Positions 11,888 to 21,931 of a stretch of 64,000 bases of DNA are shown one piece after another; position 1 is the first letter of the stretch, and the number at the start of each line of letters is the position of its first letter. The stretch covers positions 460,001 to 524,000 of the forward strand of contig JAJGOT010000021.1 in NCBI GenBank assembly GCA_022457155.1. Direction: 5' to 3'. The position numbers and the translations under genes were made by a program. Origin of the DNA: Cladopsammia gracilis (taxonomy: Eukaryota > Cnidaria > Anthozoa > Scleractinia > Dendrophylliidae). The notes below the pieces were generated by a model. It searched no databases, was not told the origin of the DNA, and saw nothing but the letters and a program-made list of their open reading frames with translations.

Positions 11888-12030
11888 ATAAAACCGAAAA
11901 TGTGAGGGAATGTTGTAACAGTTAGTATATACCTCAGATGCTCCTGATGAAGACCGTTATGGTCGAAACGTTGAGCGAATAAACCAGCAAAGCTACATTG
12001 GAGTTGGACTCTTGACCCTCACATTTTCGG

Positions 12031-12032
<2 letters not shown>
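11888..12032 (+). mobile_element. Small TIR element with hammerhead-like core
   Basis: The termini AAACCGAAAATGTGAGGG and CCCTCACATTTTCGGTT are inverted repeats. Inside, 11944-11970 carries CTGATGA, a GACC/GGTC stem and GAAACG, the arrangement of a hammerhead ribozyme core. It lies between two TA arrays (11709-11780 and 12033-12104). Confidence 0.45.

Positions 12033-12104
<72 letters not shown>
12033..12104. repeat. (TA)n microsatellite
   Basis: About 36 uninterrupted TA units directly follow the small TIR element. Confidence 0.9.
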
Positions 12105-12106
<2 letters not shown>

Positions 12107-12965
12107 CTAAAGGTCTTTTCTCTCTATAATTTTATTATTGGTTCATATTTTGGATTGTAAAACAATTGCCCACAATAAACTAAGCTTTAGCAGTCCATTT
12201 GCTTTATTTTTCGGTGTTTTTACCGAAATAAACACGTTTGGACTAATTCAAGATGGCGGATCCAAGATGGCGGACAATAAAATGGGAAATTTATTTACTT
12301 GTCTGTGTAATTCCATTATCTCTAAACATTTACTGTCAAAATACCATAAAAATGTCCTTTCCACTTGAGAAAGCTTTTTGAATTCATTAGGTACATGAAA
12401 AGCCATAATTTGCAAAGTTATCTGTTCCAGTTTTTAAGAAAATGTACACATCACTTCTATGACATCACATGCTGTTACCATGGAAACAAAGTGTACGAAT
12501 TCATTAACATTTACTCCTGCATCAATATCTGAAAGTTTGGTATGAACACTACCGTTTGTTTCAGAAATATGCCTTATAGAACGTTTCAGTTGGTTATTTC
12601 ATTGTATATGACGTCATAATGACGTCACTATTATTGTTAACAACAAAAACAGTGTTAGTAAACATAAGACTTTTATCAAATAGGTAGCTGTTAAAGTATT
12701 GTTATATGTTTAAAATTGAGAAAATATTAATGAAAGACTGTTTTAGCCAATAAAATCGTTTATATGACGTCATAATGACGTCACGTTACGTCATTATGAC
12801 ACCAAAGTATCTGTAGTTACTAGAATTCATGACAACATTATCCTGTGTAAATTTGGTGGCAATAGCATAAGCGGTTTTAAAGTTACATAGGGGGGCTTCT
12901 GGAACCCCCCCCCCCGCCCTCCGGCCCCAGACGGTCAAAAAAAAGCCCGGTCTGGATAGGGTTAC

Positions 12966-13062
12966 GTTAAGACATATCCTAAGTATTATTTCTTAACAAT
13001 AGCCTATTGTAATTTCAACAATAGGCTATTGTTAAGAAACAATACCTAGGATATGTCTTAAC
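12966..13062. repeat. Hairpin in the right end of the nested element
   Basis: GTTAAGACATATCCTA at 12966 is repeated in reverse complement up to 13062, with an inner pair around CAATAGCCTATTG and its complement. The arms are about 45 bp. Confidence 0.75.
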
Positions 13063-13091
13063 TTAAGAGGGCTTCGTGAATCCGGCCTCTG

Positions 13092-13644
13092 TATTCAATC
13101 GCCCGAAGAAACTGTTGTTTAAAAAGATCACTATGTCAATAGAAAGCTTGCATCATCCTGTCAATTTGGAACTCTTACCGAAAAGATGATACGTGATAGA
13201 TTAGTCGTTGGAATACAAGATAAAGGCACAAAAGCTAGATTGCTTAGAGAGAAAGATTTGTCTTTGGATAAAGCTCTTGACATTTGTAAATCAAGTGAAA
13301 TCACTAATAAGCAGTTGAAGTCTTTTCAGAGTGATGGTAAACAAAGCAACGAGGAATTACACTTGCTCCGTGACAAGCAAAATCCCAAGTTTAAGCCTAA
13401 GCCTAAGTTACCAAACAAAACGAAGAGCCCAAATCCTTCAAATCGAGTTTGGAAATGCAAGTTCTGTGGTCAGCTAAAGAAGCATGCGAAGCCAACAGAT
13501 TGTCCAGCCAATGGTCAACAATGTCTAAATTGCAAGAGAATGAATCATTTCGCCAAGGTGTGTCTGACGCCCAAAGAAAAGGTTCACACAACAGAAGAAG
13601 TTGAAGAATATGATTCAGAGGAATCATTGTTGAAGATCGAATAG
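13092..13644 (+). pseudogene. gag: gag C-terminal part with zinc knuckle
   Basis: Gag coding sequence resumes after the nested element and is open from 13186 to 13644. It includes the typical late capsid motif MIRDRLVVGI and a Cys/His nucleocapsid region ending in CLNCKRMNHFAKVC, a CX2CX4HX4C zinc knuckle. The knuckle would bind the RNA genome. Phase changes between 13092 and 13186 show decay. Confidence 0.75.
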
Positions 13645-13674
13645 ATCACTGCAATTAGTGGCTGTGGTAAACAG

Positions 13675-14730
13675 TTGACGTCCAGTGTTACATTTCTAGT
13701 AGAAGGAAAGTACAAAGAGCAAATTACTTGTCAGTTGGACACTGGTGCAACCTGCAATGTGATCAGTTACAAAGATTTAGTTCAACTGTTACAGAATGGA
13801 GATCCTCCTGCATGCAAGTCCAAGTCAAAGCTAAAGCTATTCGATGGCACCTTAATGCAACCAATAGGTGAGACCACTCTCACAGCAGAAAGAAAAGGCA
13901 AACGTCTAGACCTGAAATTTCAAGTTGTTAACAGCTCTAACAAGCCCCTTCTGTCAGCCGTAACGTGTGAGCAGTTTGGACTTCTCAAGGTGGAGATAGA
14001 TCCTGATGAGTCCATTCATGTTGTGAAAAGCAGTAACCTGACCAGAGAGCAGATTTTGACCGACTACCAAGATGTCTTTGAAGGGCTAGGCAATATTGGG
14101 GACACATCTATCATCACTGACCCCAATGTCAGGCCGGTGCAACACTCTCAACGTCGAGTGCCATTCGCCCTACGAGACAAAGTCAAAGCTAAACTTGATG
14201 ACCTAGAAAGGAAAGAAATTGTGGAGAAGGTCTCGATGCCGACTGAGTGGATTAGCAGTTTGGTTGTGGTAGCCACACCAAACAAGATTACAATATGCCT
14301 TGATCCTAAAGACCTTAACAAGGCAATCATCCGCCCAAAATACCAAATGCCCACTCTGGAGGAATTGCTACCCAAGCTGAGCAAAGCAAAGGTGTTCAGT
14401 ACATTGGATGCTAAAGATGGGTTTTACCAGGTAAAATTAGATGAGAGCAGCAGTCGGAAGACCACATTCTGGACGCCATTTGGGCGATACAAGTACCTGA
14501 GATTACCCTTCGGCATCAACTTAGGCCCCGACGAATTTGAATCCAAATTACAAGAGAAGCTTAGTGGTCTTCCAGGATATGGTGAGAATGAAGAGGAAGC
14601 AAATCAAAACCATGATGAGAATCTTATTCGTCTGCTAGAACAAGCTCGTAAAGCTAATCTTCGTTTAAATAGCAGCAAGATGAACCTCAGAAAGCCTGAA
14701 GTTCGATTCATGGGACATTTGATTACTTAA
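13675..14730 (+). pseudogene. pol: pol: aspartic protease and reverse transcriptase, RT catalytic loop lost
   Basis: Protease active-site motif LDTGATCNV lies at about residues 22-30. RT follows with the PFALRDKVKAKLDDL start, LDPKDLNKA, VFSTLDAKDGFYQV (first catalytic Asp) and LPFGINLGPDEF. The segment that should hold the catalytic Asp-Asp loop is absent: the frame passes straight from LSGLPG to YGENEEEA. The enzyme therefore cannot be active. The frame ends in a TAA at 14728-14730 inside the conserved FMGHLIT region, and homologous sequence continues in the same phase. Confidence 0.85.
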
Positions 14731-15533
14731 GATGGTTTACAGCCAGACCACGACAAGGTCAAAGCAGTCAAAGAAATGCCAAAGCCTACTTCAAAGAAGG
14801 AACTGTTGAGCATCCTAGGTTTGGTTAATTACTTATCCAAGTTCCTGCCAAGGTTATCAGAAGTTGCACATCCACTGAGAGAAATGACTGCAAAGGAAGC
14901 GAAATTTGTTTGGTCTCAGCAGCATGAGGCAGCATTCCAGGAAGTGCGGGAGCTTGTAATCAAACACCCGGTATTCAAATATTATGATCTGCAAGAAGAA
15001 GTCCAATCCAATGTGATGCAAGCGAATATGGCCTAGGAGCAGCTTTGTTGCAAAATGGTAAGCCGGTTGCTTTTGCCTCAAGGACACTATCTCAGACTGA
15101 GAGACAATATGCACAGATAGAGAAAGAATGTCTGGCCATCGTATTCGCCTGCGAAAGATTTGGTCAATATCCTGCTGGTCGTGAGAAGATTCTGGTTGAA
15201 TCAGACCACAAGCCTGTGCAGACCATTTTTCGAAAGTCTGTCCTGTCTGCGCCATGTCGATTACAGAGAATGCTATTGAGACTTCAGCGCTATAACCTAG
15301 AGGTCAAATATAAGCCTGGAGCACAGATGTATGTTGCCGACCATTTGTCTAGAGCCGCACTTACAGCCAAGACGGAAACGCAAGACAACTTTCAAGTTTT
15401 TGCCCTAGGAGTGGAAACACTTACTCCCTTTGATTCTATCAAAGTAGCTCCAGAAAGGCTAACACAACTGCAAAAGTGCACAAGCCCTCGTCTTGGAAAC
15501 CCTGAAAATCACTGTCTTAACAGGTTGGCCTGA
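14731..15533 (+). pseudogene. pol: pol: RT connection and RNase H
   Basis: After the stop the polymerase continues (LGLVNYLSKFLPRLSEVAHP) to a second break at 15034-15036, where the phase changes. From 15045 the RNase H domain reads GKPVAFASRTLSQTERQYAQ, EKECLAIVFACERF and VESDHKPV, ending with YVADHLSRA. RNase H would degrade RNA in the RNA-DNA hybrid. The first RNase H Asp region falls at the frameshift. Confidence 0.8.
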
Positions 15534-16374
15534 GAGAAGAGAAGAAGCCCTAGTACCAGTTCGAGACTACTGGAATTACCGAGACGAGATTTCGCTCCAC
15601 AATGGAATTCTATTCAAAAGTCAGGGAGTGATTGTTCCCAAAGCCATGAGGTCAGAGATGTTGTCAAGAATACATTCGAGTCATCAAGGTGTTGTTTCTT
15701 GCTTACGAAAGGCTAAGGACATTGTTTTCTGGCCTGGAATGAATGCAGAAGTCAAAGTCGAGAGATGCTCAGTCTGTGCAGAGTTTCAAGCTAAGAAGGC
15801 TTGTCAGCCGATGCAATCTCATCAAGTCCCAGACAGGGCGTGGAGCAAAGTAGCCACAGATTTGTTCACTGTAAACAGGAAGAACTACATCACAGTTGTT
15901 GACTATTACTCAGATTTTGTTGAAGTGAATGAACTTGAGGACAACACCTCACATGGCGTGATACAAGTCCTTAAAGAACAATTCAGTAGACATGGAATCC
16001 CGGACACTGTAGTTTCAGACAATGGACCTCAGTTCAGCAGCCAAGAATTTCATGAGTTTTCACTCAGCTGGGAGTTTAAACATGTCACATCTTCGCCACA
16101 CTACCCTAAGTCTAATGGTAAGGCCGAGTCTTCAGTGAAGAATGTGAAACAGTTGTTCAAGAAAGCTGAACGTGATGGCAAAGACCCCTGGCTAGCTCTA
16201 TTAGATTACAGGAACACTCCCACCGAAGGTGTAGGAACCAGCCAGCGTGAGGCTTATGTCTCGCAGAACGCGAACTCTCTTGCCCACCGCATCAAGTCTC
16301 TTGCATCCACGAGTGAGTCCAAATCCTACAGAAAGGCTCGAGTTGAAAAGGCCAAAGGCCAAGTTTTACCATGA
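15493..16374 (+). pseudogene. pol: pol: integrase
   Basis: Contains the HHCC zinc-binding domain (HSSHQGVVSCLRKA then CSVCAEF) and the DDE core: D in KVATDLFTV, D in VVSDNGPQFSS and E in GKAESSVKNV. All three acidic residues are present. The frame shifts near 16360 and the C-terminal DNA-binding part continues in another phase to 16732. The phase also differs from the RNase H part, with which it overlaps by about 40 bases. Confidence 0.85.
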
Positions 16375-16732
16375 TCGTCATGTAAAACAGCTACCCGAAT
16401 TGGAAATTGGACAGGAAGTAAGAGTTGTACCCCTCCAAAAGAATCAAGCATGGAATCAAGGTACCTGTGTCGATAAACTTTCCAACAGGTCATACGTAGT
16501 CCAAACAGGCGACAAGACATTTAGAAGAAACAGGCAGTTTCTTAAACCTGCAGCAGAACCCTCAGCAAAAGACAAGCAAAGCACCATTACTGACTCACCT
16601 GATCCTGAATTGGTAAACCATAAGGAGGTACCAAGCAAACCTGTGTTGCCTGCTGAGACTACTACTCCTGCAAAGATTTCCACAAGTGCGACCCCTGCCA
16701 AAGAGAGAAAGGTTCAAGTACCAGGAACTTAA
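16375..16732 (+). pseudogene. pol: pol: integrase C-terminal tail
   Basis: Reads FYHDRHVKQLPELEIGQEVR, the usual gypsy integrase C-terminal SH3-like segment, then a Pro/Ser/Thr/Lys-rich tail to a stop at 16730-16732. No chromodomain is visible. A purine-rich tract AAAGAAAAGGAGA directly precedes the 3' LTR and fits a polypurine tract. Confidence 0.7.
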
Positions 16733-16917
16733 AAGACAAGGACCCGGAGTGTTCATCTGCCGACGAGATTTAAAGACTTTGAGATGAGACATTAATTTTA
16801 AACACGGACTTTGAACACTTTAATATTGTTTTCGAGAAGTTAAAGAACGAACAGAGCAGTTTGCCTAAGTTTTTTTTTTTGCAAAGTTCTTGTTTGTTCC
16901 TTTTAAAGAAAAGGAGA

Positions 16918-17066
16918 TGTTACGTATATGGTTTGTTTTTACCATATATGGCATTGTACCATATGTGCCATATGCATTGTAGGTACATTTCATAGCATCT
17001 TACATGAAGTATGATTAAAAGAGTTGGATTGAATCAAAATGGTGTCACGTTGTGCCATCGCAAACA
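16918..17066 (+). repeat. 3' LTR
   Basis: A 149-bp LTR starting TGTTACGTATATGG and ending TCGCAAACA, followed by the AAATT target duplication at 17067-17071. It carries about 30 bp (CCATATATGGCA-type repeats) not in the 5' LTR, probably through local slippage. Confidence 0.85.
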
Positions 17067-17200
17067 AAATTCAAACGGTTGTAAATCGTAATAACGTAGG
17101 ATGCACAGAAATGCTATTCGTATTTAGGATTTATGTTACTTTATAGCGTTTTTATATATAGAATGGCTGAAAACTACAATACGAATGAACAAAACTTCAC

Positions 17201-17323
17201 CTGAACAATTGCGTCCGTCGCCAAAGAATCCAGCTGTACATGAACAGTTATAGCCTCCCTTAGTGTTATTACACACTGCATCAATGCTGCAATTGTGAAT
17301 TGCTGCTGCACACTCGTCGATGT
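17201..17323 (-). CDS. Calcium-binding EGF-like exon 6 of PAN/EGF gene
   Basis: A 123-bp phase 1-1 exon with acceptor TTTAG at its 5' side and donor GTGAAG. Encodes [18 protein letters not shown] and the rest of a six-cysteine module. It lies just upstream, in gene order, of the intron that took the LTR element. Confidence 0.75.
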
Positions 17324-17449
17324 CTAAAAACAATTTAAAATGTAAATGAAGAAGAACTTGCATACATATGACAGCAAACTTTCAAGCTGATTTAATATTA
17401 TCATGGCTTTCCTGGCTAAAAACTATAATACGAATGAACAAAACTTTAC

Positions 17450-17572
17450 CTGAACAATTGCGTCCGTCGCCAAAGAATCCAGCTGTACATGAACAGTTAT
17501 AGCCTCCCTTGGTGTTATTACACACTGCATCACTACTGCAATTGTGAATATTTTCTACACACTCGTCGATGT
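17450..17572 (-). CDS. Calcium-binding EGF-like exon 5 of PAN/EGF gene
   Basis: A 123-bp phase 1-1 exon with intact splice sites (donor GTAAAG). Encodes [18 protein letters not shown] and the six-cysteine EGF pattern. It is most like exon 8 (8264-8386), in line with block duplication. Confidence 0.75.
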
Positions 17573-17688
17573 CTAAAAACAATTAAAAACATAAATGAAG
17601 AAGAACTTACATACATATGACGACAAACTTACATGCTTACTTAATATTATGGCTATTATGGCTACAGTAAGAATAAACAAAACTTCTC

Positions 17689-17811
17689 CTGAACAATTGC
17701 GTCCGTCGCCAAAGAATCCAGCTGTACATGAACAGTTATACCCTCCCTTGGTGTTATTACACATTGCATCACTGCTGCAATTGTGAATTCCTGCTGCACA
17801 CTCGTCGATGT
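17689..17811 (-). CDS. Calcium-binding EGF-like exon 4, donor site GA instead of GT
   Basis: A 123-bp exon encoding [18 protein letters not shown] and a complete six-cysteine EGF module. The acceptor is normal. After the final CAG the intron begins GAGAAG where the sister exons have GTGAAG or GTAAAG, so the canonical GT donor is lost. The exon may be skipped, which would keep the frame because the module is phase 1-1, or a cryptic donor may be used. Confidence 0.65.
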
Positions 17812-18004
17812 CTAAAAATAATTAGCACACAAATGAAGAAGAACTTAATATACATATGATGCAAAAAAAAAAACATCTCAATTTAGACCGATTTCTCAAC
17901 AGATGATTGACGAGGAACGTCGATGTCACTTGAACAGTAGGCCTCTCATGACACGAAATTACAATTTCAAGGGTGAATCTTTAAGAAACAGCCAATGATT
18001 TTGG

Positions 18005-18790
18005 TTCGAAAAATAAATTTCCATGCATCGCTAAGTTTCTATTGAAGTTTTACCTGGTTGTATGTCGGTCAGTATGCCAGCCATACTTATTCGTAATGAG
18101 CGTGACGAGCGCGTGACAAGATTTGGTTGGATTTGATTGGCCAGCATAAGGCATACAAGGTATGTCATGAACCCGTGAAGCTCGCTGCGATAGCCGTTTA
18201 GGTCTGTTTATTGATCAAGGTAAAACTTCGATAGAAACTTATTATAACTCCTACGTCTCACGCCTGCGAGTCCAAAACTCAGATCTCGCGTCAACTCACG
18301 CCTATGAAGCCTGACTTACAGATTTGAGCTATGAGCCTTAACGGATCGCATGATCCAATTAAAGATATAGTTACGTTCATGACAATTTGGCACTTTTTTG
18401 TAGGTTTTTTACAGGTTTAAACATTACGATTACAGCTGGATGTTATTGAAAGGAGGTTAGAGGTCCGTGGAAACTTCCGAATACTTCGGAACATCTTCGG
18501 ACACCTTCGGAATAGATCGGGTTGTCTTCGGATTTGGTCGGGTCGCCTTCGGAAATCCTGGCACTCTAAAGAAAAAATTCTCACGCCTAAACCTCGGAAA
18601 AAGATGGCGGGTATAACTTATTGGTGGATGAAAATCGAAATGCTTTGATGATTTTCAGGATTTAGGATAAGTAAAGCTTCCAAAACTCTCAACGTGAAGC
18701 AAAGAAAGATATTATAGATAGAAAGTGAAATTGCCCGAGGAAAAGGCAATTGTTTGTTTTTTTTTGGCATATTTTCGAATTTCGTGAAAT
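18005..18790. repeat. Duplicated intron block, copy 2
   Basis: Paralogue of 8822-9610. It preserves the uninterrupted LTR insertion site (GTGAAATTCAAACGG at about 18785-18799). Confidence 0.8.
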
Positions 18791-18819
18791 TCAAACGGTT
18801 GTAAATCTTAATAACGTAG

Positions 18820-19224
18820 GGCGCAATTCCATTCCTATGACACCAGACACCGTGACCTATTGCGCTTGCCTTTAGCTAAAACTGCCAAATACCAGGGCAG
18901 TTTTAGATTCAATGGCGCGCGGGCATTCAATGCCTTGCCCCCTAAAATACGAAATGCAATTGACCTCAAGGAATTTAAGATCTTGGCGAAACTCCATCTT
19001 AAGCGCTCTATGTTAATACCTTAGCTTTGTGTATATTTCATATTTATTCATTTCTATTTCAGTTCCGTAAATTTGAAAGTACCGTATTATCTAGTATTAG
19101 TTGTTTAATTTGTTAATTTAGTCAGGGCTCTGTTTAAACTAGCTGTGTATGCTAATCAGATGCTCCTGAATAAATATTCAACAAAATAAATAAATAAATA
19201 AATAAATAAATAAAGAAATAAAAA
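18820..19224 (+). mobile_element. 5'-truncated CR1/L2-like LINE, 3' end
   Basis: Translation gives the conserved C-terminal end of a LINE ORF2: SFRFNGARAFNALPPKIRNA then a Leu/Lys-rich end and stop. This is followed by a 3' UTR and a tail of ATAA repeats (about 19183-19220). The paralogous intron at 17092-17112 runs directly from AACGTAGG to CTATTCG, showing the empty site. Confidence 0.75.
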
Positions 19225-19321
19225 ACAAAAATACTATTCGTGTTTAGGATTTATGGTCCTTTATAGTGTTTGTATAGAATGGCTCAGCTGAAAACTACAA
19301 CACGAATGAACAAAACTTCAC

Positions 19322-19444
19322 CTGAACAATTGCGTCCGTCGCCAAAGAATCCAGCTGTACATGAACAGTTATAGCCTCCCTTGGTGTTGTTACACACTGC
19401 ATCACTGCTGCAATTGTGAATTGCTGCTGCACACTCGTCGATGT
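19322..19444 (-). CDS. Calcium-binding EGF-like exon 3 of PAN/EGF gene
   Basis: A 123-bp phase 1-1 exon, acceptor TTTCAG and donor GTGAAG both intact. Encodes [18 protein letters not shown] and the six-cysteine module ending GDGRNCSG. It belongs to the same sub-family as exons 4 to 8 and differs from exons 1 and 2. Confidence 0.75.
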
Positions 19445-19976
19445 CTGAAAATAATTACAACACAAATGAAGAAGAACTTATACATATGAAGCAAAAAAAA
19501 AAAAACAGTTAAAATCATATTATGGTGACCCAGCTCACAGGAATTAAAAGCCATGCTCATAGCGTCACAGCGAATTGAGCCTAATAACTTCAAAGTCCCA
19601 AAGTGTGTTGTTTTCTAACTCAAATGGTGCATTTTGTTACGAGGTCTTTGAGAATTTCAGACTACTTTAATTTTCCAAGCTAGCCAATGGTAGGTTATGT
19701 CCATTATTTATTGTCATCCCCGACCCTTCAGTGACGTGTCCCTACTGGTCTTGTATATTATCGTTACGCGAACTTCTGCTTAAACCAAACTAATTATAAA
19801 CACTACAAGTAGGAATACTCGTGAATTATTCATGATGACGCAGCAGTTTTAGAAAGGTTCATTTGAGTCCCGTATGTCAATAATAGTATAACATGAAATT
19901 CTTGAGCCAGCTTCTTAAAAAAAGGTGTATCCTTAAAGACAATAGCTTGATATTTCGTTTTGTTACAAACTCATAC

Positions 19977-20099
19977 CTGCACAAGTTTTCCCGTCACCGG
20001 AAAAACCCACTTTACAGGAACAAGTGTAGGAGCCGATGGTGTTTTCGCAGTTTGCATTAGCATCACAAACGGACGGGGAAGCGATGCATTCGTCATCAT
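19977..20099 (-). CDS. EGF-like exon 2 of PAN/EGF gene
   Basis: A 123-bp phase 1-1 exon with acceptor TTTTAG and donor GTATGA. Encodes [18 protein letters not shown] and [18 protein letters not shown], a calcium-binding EGF module of a second sub-family shared only with exon 1. Confidence 0.75.
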
Positions 20100-20344
20100 C
20101 TAAAAGAAACAGTACGTTTTCCACGATGACTAAGAGAGCAGCAGGTTTATAAAATTTAACTTGAGTCATGTGTACTGTGTCACTTGGAAAAGCTGTATCC
20201 ACACTGAACGCAATAGAACAGAAAATAAGCAACTGATATAGTGGTTTTCTTCAAAGTGTGTGTATTGGCATTAATGAGGTGATAAAACCTTTCTTTTCAG
20301 CTAAGACAACATAAGTAGTATTGCGTTTTATTACACCCTCTTAC

Positions 20345-20467
20345 CTGCACAAGTTTTCCCGTCTCCTGAAAAACCCACTTTACAAGAACAACTGTAGGAA
20401 CGGAGAGTGTTTTCGCAGTTGGCGTTAGCATCACAAACGGAGGGAGAATACATGCATTCGTCATCAT
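20345..20467 (-). CDS. EGF-like exon 1, acceptor AG missing
   Basis: Encodes [18 protein letters not shown] and the remaining EGF pattern over 123 bp, with a good donor (CAG then GTAAGA). At its 5' side the bases before the exon are CAAATTTG rather than an AG, and no AG lies nearby in a usable position. The exon may be skipped or may be a decaying duplicate. Skipping would keep the frame. Confidence 0.6.
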
Positions 20468-21299
20468 CAAATTTGAAGAACAGAATATTAATTTTCATAA
20501 CGCAATGACACATTTATTTCCTTCTTTTGATGGTTGCATTATGATATAAGTTACTGCTGGCGCCAGATGTCATAAGTTTGGCGAGAACGAGCGACGCGGT
20601 AACGAGGCACGAAACGTCCTTGTTGAACGCTAATATAAAATGTTGATGTTGTTTGTTACACTCTTACAGTCTAAAGAACAAGTGTATATGGTCTGGTTGC
20701 AAAATCTTTAAAGCCAGGGTAGAAAAGAACGCGCGGAAGATTTTTGTTTACAATTTGAATGGCAACAGAAAACGAACGAGCGAACGCAGCGAATGAGTGG
20801 GGTTTTTGATGCCGTTCAATGAGAGAAATAAAATCGTAAAAAGCGCTTATCATCATTATACTTTGTTTATTTAATTGGTATTCTCGAATACCACTTACGA
20901 CATAAAAGTTTGGATTTGACTAACGCAACACAAACGACTGGAAAGCGAACGATGAAATTGTACAAGTTAAAAATAATGCTTGTCCAAAGCGTGTCCAGTG
21001 CGATCGATAGACTTTTCTTGTTTCTTCCTGATAAAACCAAAATATGTAATCTTCTTACCCGTCGTTTAAAGGTTTCCCTTTCTTCAAGGCAAACGAGCAA
21101 AATATCATACTTCAGACTTCTTTTCTCTGACAAATGGTATTCTTCTTTAGACTATAGATAATTCGACTAGAGTGTTTTGCCCAATTTCTTTCATATTTTA
21201 TACAAAAGAAAAAAAAAAGCTTTCATGCTCACAGTACTGTAAATATTTCAATATTTGTTAGGTTCATGTTTATCAGTGGTTCATGTTTATCAATGTTGT
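20468..21299. other. Intron sequence, no gene seen
   Basis: AT-rich sequence lies between EGF exon 1 and the SINE. Short frames on both strands near 20867-21161 lack recognisable motifs. Confidence 0.4.
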
Positions 21300-21561
21300 G
21301 GGAGCAGGGATGGCGCAGTGGTGAGAACACTCATCTTCCACCAATATGGACCGGGTTCGATTCCCGGACTCGGCATCATATGTGGGTTGAGTTTGTTGTT
21401 GGTTCTCGTCCTTGCTCCGAGGGTTTTTCTCCGAGTACTCCGGTTTTCCTCCCTCCATAAAAACCAACATTTCCAAATTCAAATTCGATCGGGAAACAGT
21501 GGAAGTAAGAGCCACTCACCCCGTGGATTCCACTGAAATTCCTATTTATTTATTTACTTAC

Positions 21562-21616
<55 letters not shown>

Positions 21617-21630
21617 TGTATTTTATTTAA
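21300..21630 (+). mobile_element. tRNA-derived SINE with (TTTA)n tail
   Basis: The head has an A box GGCGCAGTGGTGAGAA and a B box GGTTCGATTCCC at tRNA spacing. A body with TCCGAGTACTCCGGTTTTCC follows, then a tail of TTTA repeats from about 21541. The anticodon arm is degraded, so it is a SINE and not a tRNA gene. It lies in intron 1 of the PAN/EGF gene, antisense to it. Confidence 0.75.
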
Positions 21631-21664
21631 TGTAGGTAGGTGAAGTATTCATATTACTCAAAAA

Positions 21665-21929
21665 AGCCCGGTCCTCAATTGCGACGCAAGTATAAGCATA
21701 ATCATTAGCATAAGCATAACAAGCTTATGCGCCAGTGAGGATGGACTGCTTATCCTTATGTCGCTGTTATTTCTAGTGAGGACATGGTTGACATATGCAA
21801 GGTTTTGATATTCTTATGCTTATGCTTATGTTTATGCTAATCCTTGTGTCACGGCCGTCCTTACTAGCGCATATGCTTCGTATGCTTATGCTTATGCTTA
21901 TGCTTGCGTCGCAAGTGAGGACCGGGCTT
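21665..21929. mobile_element. MITE with TTATGC hexamer repeats
   Basis: The termini AAGCCCGGTCCTCA and TGAGGACCGGGCTT are inverted repeats, extended by TTGCGACGCAAG. The interior is built from TTATGC/GCATAA hexamers in both orientations. No coding capacity. Confidence 0.75.
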
Positions 21930-21931
21930 AA

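Larger units (their letters stand above)
10148..13091. mobile_element. TIR element nested inside gag
   Basis: The ends are inverted repeats of about 28 bp: CCGGATTCACGAAGCCCTCT at the left end and its reverse complement ending at 13091. A second inner pair surrounds the G-run at 10191 and the C-run at about 12907, reading CCCTATCCAGACCGG at the left and the reverse complement at 12945-12962. There is no transposase gene, so it is non-autonomous. It carries a further inserted element, two TA microsatellites and a small element between them. The target duplication could not be settled by eye. Confidence 0.65.
9611..17066 (+). mobile_element. Ty3/gypsy LTR retrotransposon with nested insertion
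   Basis: Two short LTRs (TG...CA) bound the element and a 5-bp duplication AAATT flanks it at 9606-9610 and 17067-17071. The paralogous intron at about 18790 shows the uninterrupted site. Order inside is LTR, primer-binding site, gag, protease-RT-RNase H, integrase, polypurine tract, LTR. About 2.9 kb of foreign sequence (10148-13091) splits gag. Several stops and frameshifts, and loss of the RT catalytic loop, make the copy dead. It lies in sense opposite to the host EGF gene. Confidence 0.9.

Noticed and set aside
21304..21380. Functional tRNA gene
   Set aside because: A and B boxes are present but the arms do not pair and a SINE body with a TTTA tail follows.
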